From Siniperca chuatsi (taxonomy: Eukaryota > Chordata > Actinopteri > Centrarchiformes > Sinipercidae), in the NCBI RefSeq assembly GCF_020085105.1, contig NC_058051.1, positions 6,994,501-7,058,500 of the forward strand: a stretch of DNA of 64,000 nt, read 5' to 3'. Positions within the stretch are counted from its first letter, which is position 1; the number at the start of each line of letters is the position of its first letter. The notes beneath the pieces are model-generated. The model was not told the origin of the DNA. It ran no database searches and saw only the letters and a program-made list of their open reading frames with translations. This document shows, in pieces, positions 49,331 to 61,288 of the stretch. A program made the position numbers and the translations under genes.

Positions 49331-51240
49331 GGCGATTAAAATTCAGGATATCTCGGCCTCTGCTGTTCAGTTTTTACCATTGTTTTTTTAAATACGTTTC
49401 TTCAAAGTCCTTTAGCTTTATGGAACTGCAATACTAAATAACTGGAATGCCCTATTTTAATACAAATTATGTACACAAGGACACACACCTCTAGCAATAA
49501 ACAGGATTTTTCTTTAATGCTGACTGTAGAACAGTTAATTAATTTTCCCCAGTTTAAATGATACGGGCAGGACAGATTGATAGAAGAGCTCTGCTGTCTC
49601 TGACAGCTACACCACAAAGGTTAAACTTTTGTAGGTGAATTTATCGGGGGGAGAATTTCACCTCCACTAGCAATTGCCAGTTGAATTCTAAATGTTGAAT
49701 CTCCACACGATTCACAATTTAACAGGCTTACAAGCTAGTGGTACTCTCCACAAGCACTGAAATTGGAGTTGTCATATAAACCACAGGGGGATTGTAATGT
49801 GAGAGGTGATACAAGAATTGCTGTGTAGCAGAAGGCAACAGACTGTATAGAGCTAAAGACAAAGGTGTACAAAGGTTCAGTTTCAGAAAAATTATTAGTT
49901 ACTTTATGTTTACTCAATGGCACATCTGTTGAACGTGCTGGATTAACTAGTTCCTCCAAAAGACACTAGATGGCAACAAAAGCCTATTCCATGTTTCACT
50001 GATTTTTACACAAAGATGGAAGCATCTCTCTCTCTCACTCTCTTGGTCTCTCTCTTTATTTCTCTCTTTTTCTGTCTGTTGCTTTGTCTCTCTGCCCATC
50101 ATGCACTATATTAAGTTTCAAGTGTGAAATTCTCTTATTGGAAAGCCTGTCACAAATGTTATTGCACAGGTTCCCCATGTTTATCTAATCTACCTAATCT
50201 CTTCTCGTACTATGACCTTTCATCTCCCATAATATTGCTTGAGAATTGGCTATAGAGTGGCACAGTGACATTTTATTTTAATGTTCACATCACATGCCAA
50301 GAGCCGTTGATATTCTTTGTCTCACGAGTTTTATAGGGATTGTAAGAATATCACTGTATTGTTCCACATGTAGTAATTAGCTTCATTCAAATTCGTAACA
50401 ATTGACTTTGTGAGTTTTTCTGTCACTATAGTCACTACCTGTAACTGTCCATACCTTTGTGTATGCTTGGATATCTTTGCTGGCTTAATAACAGTCTTTC
50501 TGTTAGTCATGAAAAGTTATAAACATGTGTTTGGTAGGTTATCTGTCATTTTAGTCTAGCTTTCTCTTGTTTAGTATGTGAAGAGTTAGTGTTTTAGTGT
50601 TTGATTCAAATTTATTTGGCTGTAGAGGCCACCACAGCTGGACAGTTGTCCCCCAAAAGAGGGGACAGCAGGCATGATTAAAATACAAGTGTAGCTCTTC
50701 CATCAGAACATTAAACTAACTTCAACTCTATTGGGTACCTGACTTTGTCTGATTGGGCTGTTTGCCTCTACAATCCCAACTACAAATTCAGAGGGTTTTG
50801 GTTTTTTCCAACATTGCGACATGCTCCTCTGATTAATGACCTTGATAAATCACCTGCTAAGATGGATTGAACAGTCTTCTACTAGAAGATGGTTTAAACA
50901 ATTGCTTCACATATTAAATACGTGGTCTTTGCTGTGTGATGTAGCACCACTGCTTGTTTTCCCTGAAACTGTAAGCCTAATATCATATTTCATAAAAATG
51001 TAATAATTTCTTCTGATTTAATATAGATAAAATGCCATGGGAAACCCCAATTGGGAAGATGTTCACGCTGACTAACCAAAGCTGTTTCACTGAGGAAAAG
51101 ACAAACTACTGTCTGTTCATCAGTGAAATACATACAGTATATTCCAGGGTTACTGCAGCAACTTAATATTGTACCATGAAGTTGGGGAGCTCACAGGGGA
51201 AACTTAAAAAAAAAAGAATGGTTAAAATAGAAGCAGCAGA
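49331..51240. other. Non-genic, nothing recognised
   Basis: No gene seen; a CT-rich low-complexity patch lies at 50023-50100. Confidence 0.4.
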
Positions 51241-51299
51241 GGCCGAGATATCCTGGCTTTTAGTCCCTAGTGTGGGTCAAGCTTCGAAAACACTGTACC

Positions 51300-51760
51300 C
51301 TACATTTCCCATAATGCAACTTAAAGGGTAATTCCGGTATTTTTTAACCTGGGCCCTGGTACAAAATGTTTTGGAACTGGTCCAGTAGATTGCCTCAGCC
51401 GGCAGCAGCGAAACAGCTGCAACGTAATCCTTGGGGGCAATTGCGCCTGTCAAAAGTATGTCCACTAAAAGTGCTTGTTTTTGCCACTGACAGGCTCAGA
51501 TTGTTATTCCAAGTGTCTGACAACATTATGGAAAGGATCCCTACAGAGATAGACCTTTTGTTAAAGAGTAAGATCATTTTTGTTTAACCAGAAACAGAAG
51601 TCTCGCTCAAAGAGAAGGCTCGCTCTGAAAAATCGCGAGAGGTGAGTTGTTGCAGAAGGACGCGTGGAAGCATGAATCAGTAAGTCATCTTACTCTTTAA
51701 CAAAAAGGTCTATTTCTTTAGGGATCCTTTTCATTATGTTGTCAGACAATCCAAACTGTC
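51300..51760. repeat. Foldback repeat region
   Basis: It starts with GGGTAATTCCGGTATTTTTT, a known fish MITE end. Arms at 51517-51574 and 51687-51748 are near-perfect inverses (CTGACAACATTATGGAAAGG, TTGTTAAAGAGTAAGAT) around a loop of about 110 bases. Confidence 0.65.
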
Positions 51761-51852
51761 TGGGGTCTGTTTGTGAGGAAGTCCAATATCCAGTTGCAGA
51801 ATGTAGTACTCAAACCCAGAGTGCTAAATTTGCCAATCGTTTCATGGGGGAG

Positions 51853-51889
51853 ATTGTGTTGAATGTTGAGAAACAACATTCAACACAAT
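51853..51889. repeat. Perfect 16-bp hairpin with 5-base loop
   Basis: ATTGTGTTGAATGTTG, loop AGAAA, then the exact inverse. It lies at the truncated edge of the LINE fragment at 51900-52290. Confidence 0.9.
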
Positions 51890-51899
51890 TTTCACGATG

Positions 51900-52290
51900 T
51901 GTGAGGGCTGAGTGGACATGGCATCCTCTGTGGATCTGTTGGTTCTGAATGCAAACTGGTGATGGGCCAAGCTGGCTGGTATATTGTCTTTGAAGTGCTG
52001 GAGAACCAGTTTCTCAAAGCACTTAATCAGAATGGGGGTGAGTGCCACAGGGTGGTAGTCGTTTAGACTAGACACAGCAGACTTTTTAGGTACAGGGACG
52101 ATGGTGGATGTCTTGAAGCAGGTGAGAACACTCTCCTGTGACAGTGATATGTTGAAAATGTCAGTAATGACATTGACTAGCTGGTTGGAACATGTTCTCA
52201 GTACATGGCCAGGGATGTTATCAGGCCCAGCAGCTTTACTCATCTTCAGCAGGATTCTTTTCACATCTGCTGTGGATACTGACAGTGGAT
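51900..52290 (-). mobile_element. Non-LTR retrotransposon reverse transcriptase fragment
   Basis: Minus-strand reading contains [54 protein letters not shown] and [13 protein letters not shown], the N-terminal half of a fish LINE reverse transcriptase. It ends just after STEDA; the catalytic YxDD part is missing. It is CR1/Rex1-like or jockey-superfamily; the clade is not certain. Confidence 0.8.
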
Positions 52291-52389
52291 AACTAGCTAA
52301 CAGCAGCTACAATAGCAGCAGTTAGCGGTTACGCTAAAGCTATCTGTCCATCAGGAAACTCACAGAAAGTTTAGGCAGAGCAGATGAAG

Positions 52390-52850
52390 GACATCAGAGG
52401 GAAAACCAGAAAATATTTTCTCCATAAAATATGATCCAGTTTCACCAAAATCAGTGAATAAAGTTATAAAAGTTGTGTTTTGTTGTACAGTAATCAGTGA
52501 GGCCCAGCCCCTAGAAACACTCTGCTCCGGCGGCATCTATCGTTTTTCCAACTTAATTCTTGTCTCATTTGTGGTCTGAAGAGAACTGGTTACAGGCTCA
52601 GAAACCCTGGGCAGGCTTCCGGGAAATTGGCCAATCAGACGAAAGTGGGCTTTTAGGGAGGGGGGCCTTAAAGAGACAGGAACTAAGATGGCTTGTTTGA
52701 GACAGAGGATGAACTGAGTATCTGATAAAGGGCCCGTATAAGATAAATAAGGATTTTTTTGAACTGTCAATCATGCAAAGCTACTCTAGTGGAGTCCCCA
52801 AATATAAATATAGAGCTGGAAATGAGCATAATATATCCCCTTTAACATTA
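52390..52850. repeat. Dispersed fish MITE-like repeat
   Basis: AGGGCCCGTATAAGATAAAT, GAACTGTCAATCATGCAAAG and ATGAGCATAATATATCCCCT are signature strings of a repeat common in percomorph fish. The transposase source is unknown. Confidence 0.6.
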
Positions 52851-54001
52851 AAAACTCAACATCTAGGAAACATTGTCCATCAACTTGGACCACGTTTGAG
52901 CACCCGGAAGATGTTGTGGGTAGTGATCGTCTCAAGGTCTGCTGCTCTTAATCCAATCCTGCACTTCGTTTTCGAACACTGATGAGTGTATTTCTGTCAT
53001 AGGTAATACTTACTTCAGTAAAAAATAACAAATTAAAACAAAAATGTAGCGTTTGAAGGAGCTACTGACCGCCACGTCTGCATTCCCCGCCACCCAATGG
53101 TTCTTGCAGGGTTTAAGAGGTTAAGGATGTATATTTAATAAAAGGTACAGTAATAGTTGTATCTTTTTGAAAATTTAACAGTTACAAATGTTCACGTCTT
53201 TACTCTAAAATGTCACATAACCTAATAATATCATTGTTAAAAATATGTCATGGGACTGTACAAATTCTGTGCTTGTTTAGAGTTTTTTTGTGTGTACATA
53301 TATACTATATTGATGTAATTGTCATTGAAGTACTACATATCAAAAGCACTAGCAGAGAATACCCATCACATCTCAGGAATAATCCCCTTAACAATACCAC
53401 CAGTACTTTACAGCAAAGACCATAGGGCCAAACGTTATGCTAAATTCCTAGTGTTTGATTCCCAGATGGTATTCTGAGGCGGCAGCACCACTTCAGAGCA
53501 AAATAGCGCTGGGATCCCTCTTGTCTGTCTATCTGTTTGTCAAGCAGCCCTGCTGGAATGAGCCAGATGTTGGCTCTGATTGGACAAACCTGCCTCTCTT
53601 GTTTATACCTAAACCCATGTAATCTGCTGGAGATTCTCTGCTGATGGAGTGACAGTGTTGTCTCTCTCTTACACACTCAGGAAACTCATTCAGACTTTGG
53701 CTATGGGTGTGAGAGAAACAGCTGTGTTCATGCACACACGTACACACTCACACATAGGAGAGAATCAGACTGAGGCAGATGGGGACATGCTTCATTAAAG
53801 CAGTACATATGAGCTTGTGAACTGCTTGATGTTTTATCATGTGCTCTTCTGACTGCTTATTTAGTCAGGCATATGGTAACTCAGTGCTATTATGCCATTT
53901 AGATGAGTGAAAAACAGGTTAAATGAGTTGCTTTGCTTAGCGTGCAGGCTTTGTCTTGAATTTCAATGGATTTACATCATTCAAGCAATTCAAAGATTAT
54001 C
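52851..54001. other. Non-genic, nothing recognised
   Basis: No gene or clear repeat seen in either strand. Confidence 0.4.
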
Positions 54002-54009
54002 ACTGTATC

Positions 54010-54920
54010 TAGGCCTGTCACGATAACTACTTTTGTTGGACGATATATTGTCTCAGTAATAATTACAATAAATTATATTATTGTCAATTTTTGCATTTGC
54101 ATCGCACTCCATCACATTCATTTGCATAAAGCATAGGGGTTGTGTCAGTTGCAGCAAAGGGGAGATAGCGAAATCTTTTAGCCAAAATAATCACAGACTC
54201 ACTACAGGGACATTGTATATTATGTATTAAGTATGTAACAAATTTTTTAACAAATCTACAAAAGGAGGGAGATGATGAGAGAGTGTGAGAGAAAGTGAAA
54301 CCTGCCTGCCCCACACGCCGCACCTGTCTGCACACAGCACAAGAGGAGAGACGAGACCCTGGCGCTGTTGGCAGAAGAACCGAGGACTGCGATTACTCTG
54401 AGCAGCATGCATGGGAATTAATAACACTGTGTTTGAATATGTTTCTCACCTTTTCCATAATGGTCTGAATAGGTTGCTAAATTTGTCGCTAGTCACTTTT
54501 TAGAAATAAAGTTGCTAAGAGGACTGAAAAGTTGCTATCTAGTTAGAAAGTTGTCAAGTTGGTGTGTTTGTGCAGAGAGGAGCTGCCTGAGCCCTGCCCG
54601 TGGTGAAACTCCACACAGAGAGCAGACGACAAGTAGACAGAAGCAGCGCGACCAGAAATGACAGCAAAACGTGTCCCAGCATAGTTTTTGTGTTAATTCA
54701 GCTTAGGTGCAGTGAAAAAATACTTAAGCGCTGCGCCCCAAGTCTTAAAATGGTAGGGAAAACTCTGCTTTTTATTTATGTTGGCTAAAATATTGGTGAC
54801 ATTCTTATGTAAACAAACATGCGTAAACACAACGGACAATTTCAAGGTCAGAAAAAATTATCGACGTCGTGTCCATATATCGTAAATCAAGTTGATAACG
54901 TAATTATTGCGACAGGCCTA
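54010..54920. mobile_element. Non-autonomous hAT element with 8-bp target duplication
   Basis: Ends are TAGGCCTGTCACGATAA and the inverse TTATTGCGACAGGCCTA. It is flanked by ACTGTATC (54002-54009) and ACTGTATG (54921-54928), an 8-bp duplication with one change. The terminal 60 bases on each side share GATATAT-type subterminal sequence. The interior (911 bp total) has no transposase. Confidence 0.85.
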
Positions 54921-55200
54921 ACTGTATGAATACAAAACATACACATGCTGTAATTTTGAATGGATACATTTACTGTACAAATGCATTTATTCACATATAC
55001 ATATGAACTCACACATCCCAGTGTTTGGGAAGAAAAAACAAGGCGGAATAAAGAGCAAGAACAGTAAAGGGGAAGGAAGTAAGAGGAGAAAAGAGAAGAT
55101 GTCATGAAATAGAGGGGTGTAAAGGAAAGGAAGACCAGAAAAGAGTGAGAAGGAGAGGGAATCTTGGGAAATGAGGGTGCAGATGAGATGGGGAGATGGT

Positions 55201-56140
55201 TAGGGCTCATTCAAAAATGTTTGATACCGGTACCGATACCTTGACTTCGATACCGATTCCTGAACAATACTTTTTTCTATCAACTTTATAAAATTCATTT
55301 TATCAAAAGAAAATTACATCACACATTAAGGTATAATTACACACGTCAAAGGAGGAAGCTGTTCAAAGACCTGGGAGCAGCTGGAGAAACTGTTTTTACA
55401 CTGTGCACTTTACTCAACCTGGATAACTGGAATAAAATTAAGAAAATGAAGGAATATCTGTATAGTATTGGATTATATAAATGTCAAAAGGAACATTAAT
55501 AACAAACAGTATGGCAGCAATACACCATTGTAGCATCTAGCCTGCCACTATTTCTCAGTACCACAAACATCACCCACACAGTCATTCCCTTCTTCTTCTT
55601 CTTCTTCTTCTTCTTCTTTGGATTAGGTAGAGTGAGACCTCTTTCTTTCTGCTAAAGAGAAGCTAGCCCGTGTCTGACAACAATCCACCGTGTCAACTTC
55701 AGAAGTACTTCTGTCCGTTATCTGTCAGTCTGTAACCTTAAGCAACATCATGTTTGCCGTCAGAAACGCTCTCTGCCTTGGCTCCAGGTTATCCATACCC
55801 GCAGTGGCGAGGAGAGGTTTGCGCAGAGACTGTTGTGCGCACTGGCTAACTTAGTTATCTGTGCAGATAAGCAGCTGGCAGTAAAAAACAGTGAGCCCCA
55901 TCTCTGGGCGTAACATAGTGTTTTTCCTGCATGCTTCTACGACGTGTAACGTTAGACAGCCAATCACCAGCATTATTAGATCTTGGTACAAACATGCTGA
56001 AAGCTTATTGGCGTACCGACGCTGATGAGATTTACTCTTAGAAACTTGGTACAGAATGACAAGGCATTTTTTGATACTCTGTAGTGTCGCAGCAATTCGG
56101 CTGGTGCCATAAAAGTATCGAAGTTCGGTACCCATCCCTA
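55201..56140. mobile_element. Non-autonomous hAT element carrying a short presequence-like frame
   Basis: Flanks are GAGATGGT (55193-55200) and GAGATGGA (56141-56148), an 8-bp duplication with one change. The termini are TAGGG...GGTACCGATACC and the inverse GGTACCCATCCCTA, a fish family with GATACCGGTACCGAT subterminal repeats. At 55750-55854 a 34-codon frame starts MFAVRNALCLGSRLSIPAV, Arg-rich with no acidic residue in its first 26 positions. No transposase coding remains. Confidence 0.8.
55590..55618. repeat. (TTC)n microsatellite
   Basis: Perfect TTC trinucleotide run inside the hAT element at 55201-56140. Confidence 0.95.
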
Positions 56141-56885
56141 GAGATGGAAGGAGTGGCATTGAAGTAAATAGAGGGAAAGAGGTGAGGGAAGGAGTTGATG
56201 AGGTACAGGTAAGACTGCAGTTGTATCAGTAATTGTAATCTGTAGGAACTGACATGGTTCTGCCTTTAAAGCTATTAGGCTGACTGTGTGCTCAAAAGCC
56301 AGCTTCCCACACCGCACTGTCAGATAGTCAGGTAAATCTTGGTACTCTAACAAAAAGAACGGACATCAGAGTAGATGGCTTTTATCTACATTTATTAGCG
56401 ACAATGTTGCTGCAAAATCTGCTAGTCTCTGGCATACTTACAGTGGTCTGTACAGAAACAGACAGTCACATTTTCACATAAAAGACAAGTATGTAATAGC
56501 TCACTGAAGCAGTTAAGGGGTAATACTGTGTTATCTTGCCAAATGTAGTTTTAAAACTGTGATAATGTAATACAGCATGGAAAATTGAAAGGTGAAAGGT
56601 GTCACGGTGTTCCCCACTGGACTGGGATGCACATTTTATTATTTTATTGCAAAATCACACATCCACACTTCCTGGCTAACTTGAACTGGATGGCCCATGT
56701 ATAAACCTCTTGATCTGTTCCCTAAGTCTCTACATTTCTCTAACAATAATGATCTGACTGTCCATTGCAACTCTTCCCCCAAACTAACACCAGCTTGGCC
56801 TGGTCTTGAACATCGGGCATGACAGCCATGAGCAGATAAGAAGGCAGTAGAGCTGGAATGCAGACAGTTGGAAAAGACCGGTGTA
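56141..56885. other. Non-genic spacer
   Basis: No gene recognised between the hAT element and the RTE fragment. Confidence 0.4.
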
Positions 56886-57545
56886 AATAATAAAATTATT
56901 GATGAGGTTACAGGGAGCAGAGGTGAAGAAGGTGCAGGACTTAGAGTCAAGTACTTAGGGTCAACGGTTCAGAGCAATGGAGATTGTGGAAAAGAGGTGA
57001 AGAGATGAGTGCAAGCAGGTTGGAACGGGTGGAGAAAAGTGTCAAGTGTGTTGTGTGATAAAAGAGTATCAGCAAGAATGAAAGGAAAGGTGTTCAAGAC
57101 AGTGGTGAGACCAGCGATGTTGTACAGCTTAGAGACAGTGGCACCGAAGAAAAGACAAGAGGCAGAGCTGGAGGTAGCAGAGCTTAAGATGTTGAGGCTC
57201 TCTTTGGGAGTGACGAGGATGGACAGGAATGAGTACATCAGAGGGACAGCTCATGTTAGATGTTTCGGAGATAAAGTCAGAGAGGCCAGATTGAGGTGGT
57301 TTGGACATGTTCAGAGGAGAGACTGTGAATATATTGGTAGAAGGATGCTGAGGTTGGAGCTGCCAGGCAGGAGGTCTAGAGGAATACCAAAGAGGAGATT
57401 TATGGATGTAGTGAGAGAGGACATGAAGTTAATTGGTGTGAGTGAAGAGGATGCAGAGGACAGGGTTAGATGGAGGCACATGATTCGCTGTGGCGACCCC
57501 TGAAAGGGAACAGCCGAAAGGAAAAGAAGAAGATTATTATTGAGT
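56886..57545 (+). mobile_element. RTE-type LINE, 3' end
   Basis: The end of the reverse transcriptase-encoding frame is still open for about 165 codons: QAGWNGWRKVSSVLCDKRVS, KGKVFKTVVRPAMLYSLETV, RLRWFGHVQRR and GIPKRRFMDVVREDMK, the typical RTE C-terminal region. The 3' end is TGGCGACCCCTGAAAGGGAA then CAGCCGAAAGGAAAAGAAGA, the standard fish RTE tail. The 5' part, with endonuclease and catalytic domain, is absent, as usual for truncated insertions. Confidence 0.85.
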
Positions 57546-58007
57546 GCTAATTTATTGCCTCGCTGGGAGCTATGTGTTAAATAAACAAAGCGGAGTAAAT
57601 AAAGAGAGGGGGAGATAGAGGGAATAGGAGAACAGACTGCTGCTGCTATCCGATGGCAACACAGCACAGCACACACACTGCCCACAGAGGAAGAGTGAGA
57701 TGCATGAGTGTATATTTGTACGTGTTCGTCCCAGGCATACTTGCAAGCCCTAGTGCTAGTGCTCCATGCCCATGTGTTGTGTTGATGATCCACTGGACTG
57801 TCAACATTGGTGCGCTGCCCTCAGATGCTCTCTTCATGTGTTCCTTCTGTACTGGATCAGGGAGTTGGCCCTCCATAGCTGATATCACTGTGGCGTCTAC
57901 CCGGAAGACACACTGACTAGCCAGCCAGCTGCCATCTGTTGTCCCTACAGCTTAGTCTCAAAACCTACAGTACGTATGGCAGTTGTAGAGCAGAGCTGTA
58001 GCAGTGT
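57546..58007. other. Non-genic spacer
   Basis: No gene recognised; overlapping open frames on both strands lack family resemblance. Confidence 0.4.
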
Positions 58008-58010
58008 TAA

Positions 58011-58054
<44 letters not shown>
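58008..58054. repeat. (AAT)n microsatellite
   Basis: Perfect AAT trinucleotide run. Confidence 0.97.
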
Positions 58055-58055
<1 letters not shown>

Positions 58056-58349
58056 CATATATATATTCATTCTACTTTAACTGAGTTTGAGTAGTGGGGT
58101 TTTTTGATGTCTGTTATTTGTATTTATGTTGTTTTTTTAAATAGGGATTTATTTATTTTTGCCTCCTACTGTTTTGACAAACTGGCCTTTTTTAAACAAT
58201 CGCAGTATTTTTTTTTCTATTCTTGTGTTTTTTTTGTTTTTTTTTTGTTATAACCATTTTGGGACACTGGTTGTGTGGTCAGTTGCCTAGGTCTAGACCA
58301 AAGCAGGAAGTGACACATTGTTGCTTAGGATTACAGTTAGGGTTGGACT

Positions 58350-58500
58350 CATGGTTGTATTAAGAGCTGGATATGGTGCCGCCACTCAGCCTTGTTGCCA
58401 GTTTTCCCTAGTGGCCACCCACGGTACTCCAAAATGCCCTGTGGCCCAAAAAGCACTATCCCCATAGACCACCATAAAAGAGTCATCTTTAAAACTGTTG
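58350..58500 (-). repeat. Dispersed repeat, inverse copy of 49168-49330
   Basis: The inverse strand reads TTATGGTGGTCTATGGGGAT, GGTGGCCACTAGGG and CAACAAGGCTGAGTGG, matching the copy at 49168. Confidence 0.65.
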
Positions 58501-58997
58501 ACAGGACACCTCCAACTGCAAACAAGGTCAATTATCACCAGCAAAGAGATCACAAATAAATTGTTGCATATGAACCTTAGTTGAAAAAACAGGCTACTGT
58601 AAAATATGGGGACGTTATTTATTTACTTTCCAGCATTGCATCTCACCAACTAGGTAACACCACCGCACCGTCATCTGCTGAGCTGCAGAATGATGGAGAT
58701 GCTCTGACGCCAACCAATCTACTACTGATTGACAAACTATAGCTGGCTAGCTAACTTGCTAACAGTTATGATAAGCATGAGTGACGTGACAGTTGTCAGG
58801 GACAGGGTTATATTAGAGTTATATTGAAAGGGGAAAATGATGGGTTCATTGTTTATTAACTTTCCAGCAATGTATTTCACAAACAAGTTAGCAGCTTACT
58901 GTGAACAAACTGCTTTGACTCCACTACGCCTGCTCCAGTCTGCTCAGCTGTGCACACAGGACTCTACTACATGTACATGTATCTTTTTGATAGCATG
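58501..58997. other. Non-genic spacer
   Basis: No gene or transposon end seen. An L2 fragment begins at its 3' side. Confidence 0.4.
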
Positions 58998-59733
58998 CAT
59001 CTGTTTGATAGCAATTTATGTTTTGAGCAACATATCACTAAGCTTGTCCAATCATGTTTTTATCACCTCAGAAACATTGCAAAAATCCGATCTATTTTAA
59101 ATCTTAGTGATGCAGAAACTGTTGTACATGCTTTTATCTCCTCACGCCTCGATTATTGTAACAGTCTGTTCACTTGTCTTAATCAAAAACCTTTGAAACA
59201 ACTGCAGAATGTACAGAACTCAGCTGTTAGGCATTTAACCAGGACCAAGAGGTGCGATCACATCACACCGGTTTTAGCCTCTTTACATTAGCTCCCTGTT
59301 TGTTTTAGGATTGATTTTAAAATCTTATTGATTACTTTTAAGACTCTACATGGCCTGGCTCCAGGCTATATTTTAGACCTTGTAATTTCTTATGAACCTT
59401 CACGTAGTTTGAGATCTTCGGGCAGGGGTCTTCTGTCTGTTCCTGAGTCCAGGATGAAAATTAAGGGGGACACAGCTTTTGCCATCGGGGCCCCGAGACT
59501 CTGGAACAACTTTCCCGAAGAAATGAGGTTGTCTGAGTCAGTGTCTTCTTCTAAGTCTCTTCTCAAAATACATTTTTATTGGAAAGCATATCCTGATTTT
59601 ACTGAACTGTCTGTTTATTTTATTGCTTTTGTGTATTTTATTTCTTTTATATTTTTATTATTCACTGTGGTATTTTATTTCTCTTTCTGTGAAGCACTTT
59701 CTACTTTCTTTTGATAAGTGCTCTATAAATAAA

Positions 59734-59765
<32 letters not shown>
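58998..59765 (+). mobile_element. L2-type LINE, 5'-truncated 3' end
   Basis: Open reading contains [56 protein letters not shown] and APRLWNNFPEEMRLSES, the C-terminal end of the L2 protein. The tail has GAAGCACTTTCTAC and ends in (ATT)n at 59737-59764, the microsatellite-like 3' end of this clade. One stop/frame change lies near 59288. Confidence 0.85.
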
Positions 59766-59768
<3 letters not shown>

Positions 59769-59900
59769 CATGTGCTGCACAGTGCTGAGAGTATTGTAGC
59801 CATAGTGGGGGCACACATTTCCCAGCATGCACTGCCTAGTGCTGAAAGCACTTTAAGTTAGCTGCCTTATGTTTTATATCGGTGGTTATTGGAGAACATA

Positions 59901-61063
59901 CAGTGGTGTGCAAAAGTGTTTGCCCCCTTCCTGATTTCTTATTTTTTGCATGTTTGCCACACTTAAATGTTTCAGATCATTAAACAAATTTAAATATTAG
60001 TCAAAGATAACACAAGAGGCAGTTTTTAAATGAAGATTGTTATTATTAAAGGAAAACAAAATCCAAACATACATGGCCCTGTGTGAAAAAGTGATTGCCC
60101 CCTAAACCTAATAACTGGGCCACCCTTAGCAGCAACAACTGCAATCAAGCATTTGCGATAACTTTCAATGAGTCTTTTACAGTGCTGTGGACAGCCACAT
60201 TGGAGGGTTTTCGAGCATGAACTGCCTTTTTAAGGTCATGCCACAGCATCTCAATAGGATTCAGGTTAGGACTTTGACTAGGCGAGTTCAAAGTCTTTAT
60301 TTTGTTCTTCAGCCATTCAGAGGTGGACTTGCTGGTGTGTTTTGGATCATTGTCCTGCTACAGAACCCAAGTTCGCTTCAGCTTGAGGTCACGAACAGAT
60401 GGCGGAACATTCTCCTTCAGGAGTTTTTGGTAGACAGCAGAATTCATGGTTCCATTTATCACAGCAAGTCTTCCAGGTCCTGAAGCAGCAAAACAGCCCA
60501 AGACCATCATACTACCACCACCATATTTTACTGTTGGTATGATGTTCTTTTTCTGAAATGCGGTGTTACTTTTACGCCAGATGTAATGGGACACACACCT
60601 TCCAAAAAGTTCAACTTTTGTCTCATCAGTCCACAGAGAATTTTCCCAAAAGTCTTGGAGATCATCAAGATGTTTTCTGGCAAAAATGAGACGAGCCTTA
60701 ATGTTCTTTTTGCTCAGCAGTGGTTTTCGTCTTGGAACTTAGCCATGCAGGCCATTTTTGCCCAGTCTCTTTCTTATGGTGGAGTCATCAACACTGACCT
60801 TGATTGCAGTTTTTGCTGCTAAGGATGGCCCAACCAGTTATTAGGTTTAGGGGGCAATCACTATTTCACACAGGGCCATGTAGGTTTGGATTTTGTTTTC
60901 CCTTAATAATAACAATCTTCATTTAAAAACTGCATTTTGTGTTTACTTGTGTTATATTTGACTAACATTTAAATTTGTTTGATGATCTGAAACATTTAAG
61001 TGTGACAAACATGCAAAAAAAATAAGAAATCAGGAAGGGGGCAAACACTTTTTCACATCATTG
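59901..61063 (-). mobile_element. Tc1-like transposon with long TIRs, decayed transposase
   Basis: It starts CAGTGGTGTGCAAAAGTG after TA and ends CACTTTTTCACATCATTG before TA. The terminal inverted repeats are long: about 59901-60148 pairs with 60806-61063, including CCCCTAAACCTAATAACTGG and the transposase C-terminal codons. On the minus strand the transposase shows KYGGGSMMVLGCFAASGPGR, YQKLLKENV and LKLKRTW. Stops, a deletion of about 40 bases near 60198, and a missing N-terminal DNA-binding region show it is dead. It is the same family as 25033-25484. Confidence 0.85.
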
Positions 61064-61288
61064 TATATGCTGATACTGATATATCTGCGATAGGCCAATA
61101 TCGATAAATTGGTCGGACTCTAGTTGAGACTCTGGACTCCAGACATCAGACAATATGATGGGGGACATCTGCAAATTTGTTTAGCTTTTGAATTCTGACA
61201 ACATATCTTTTTCAAATAATCCCGTGTTCAGCTTGGGTGGTCTTCTTCAGACCGACACCAACATCTCAGTGTGGTTGCTTTGTCCACG

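Noticed and set aside
51842..52264. Standalone gene encoding a 140-residue protein
   Set aside because: It is a truncated reverse transcriptase fragment of a LINE; the last part of the frame is unrelated sequence after the break.
54084..54427. Overlapping short minus-strand frames
   Set aside because: They lie inside the non-autonomous hAT element and show no transposase motifs.
57009..57503. Host gene of 164 codons
   Set aside because: The sequence is the C-terminal end of an RTE-type LINE with its typical 3' tail.
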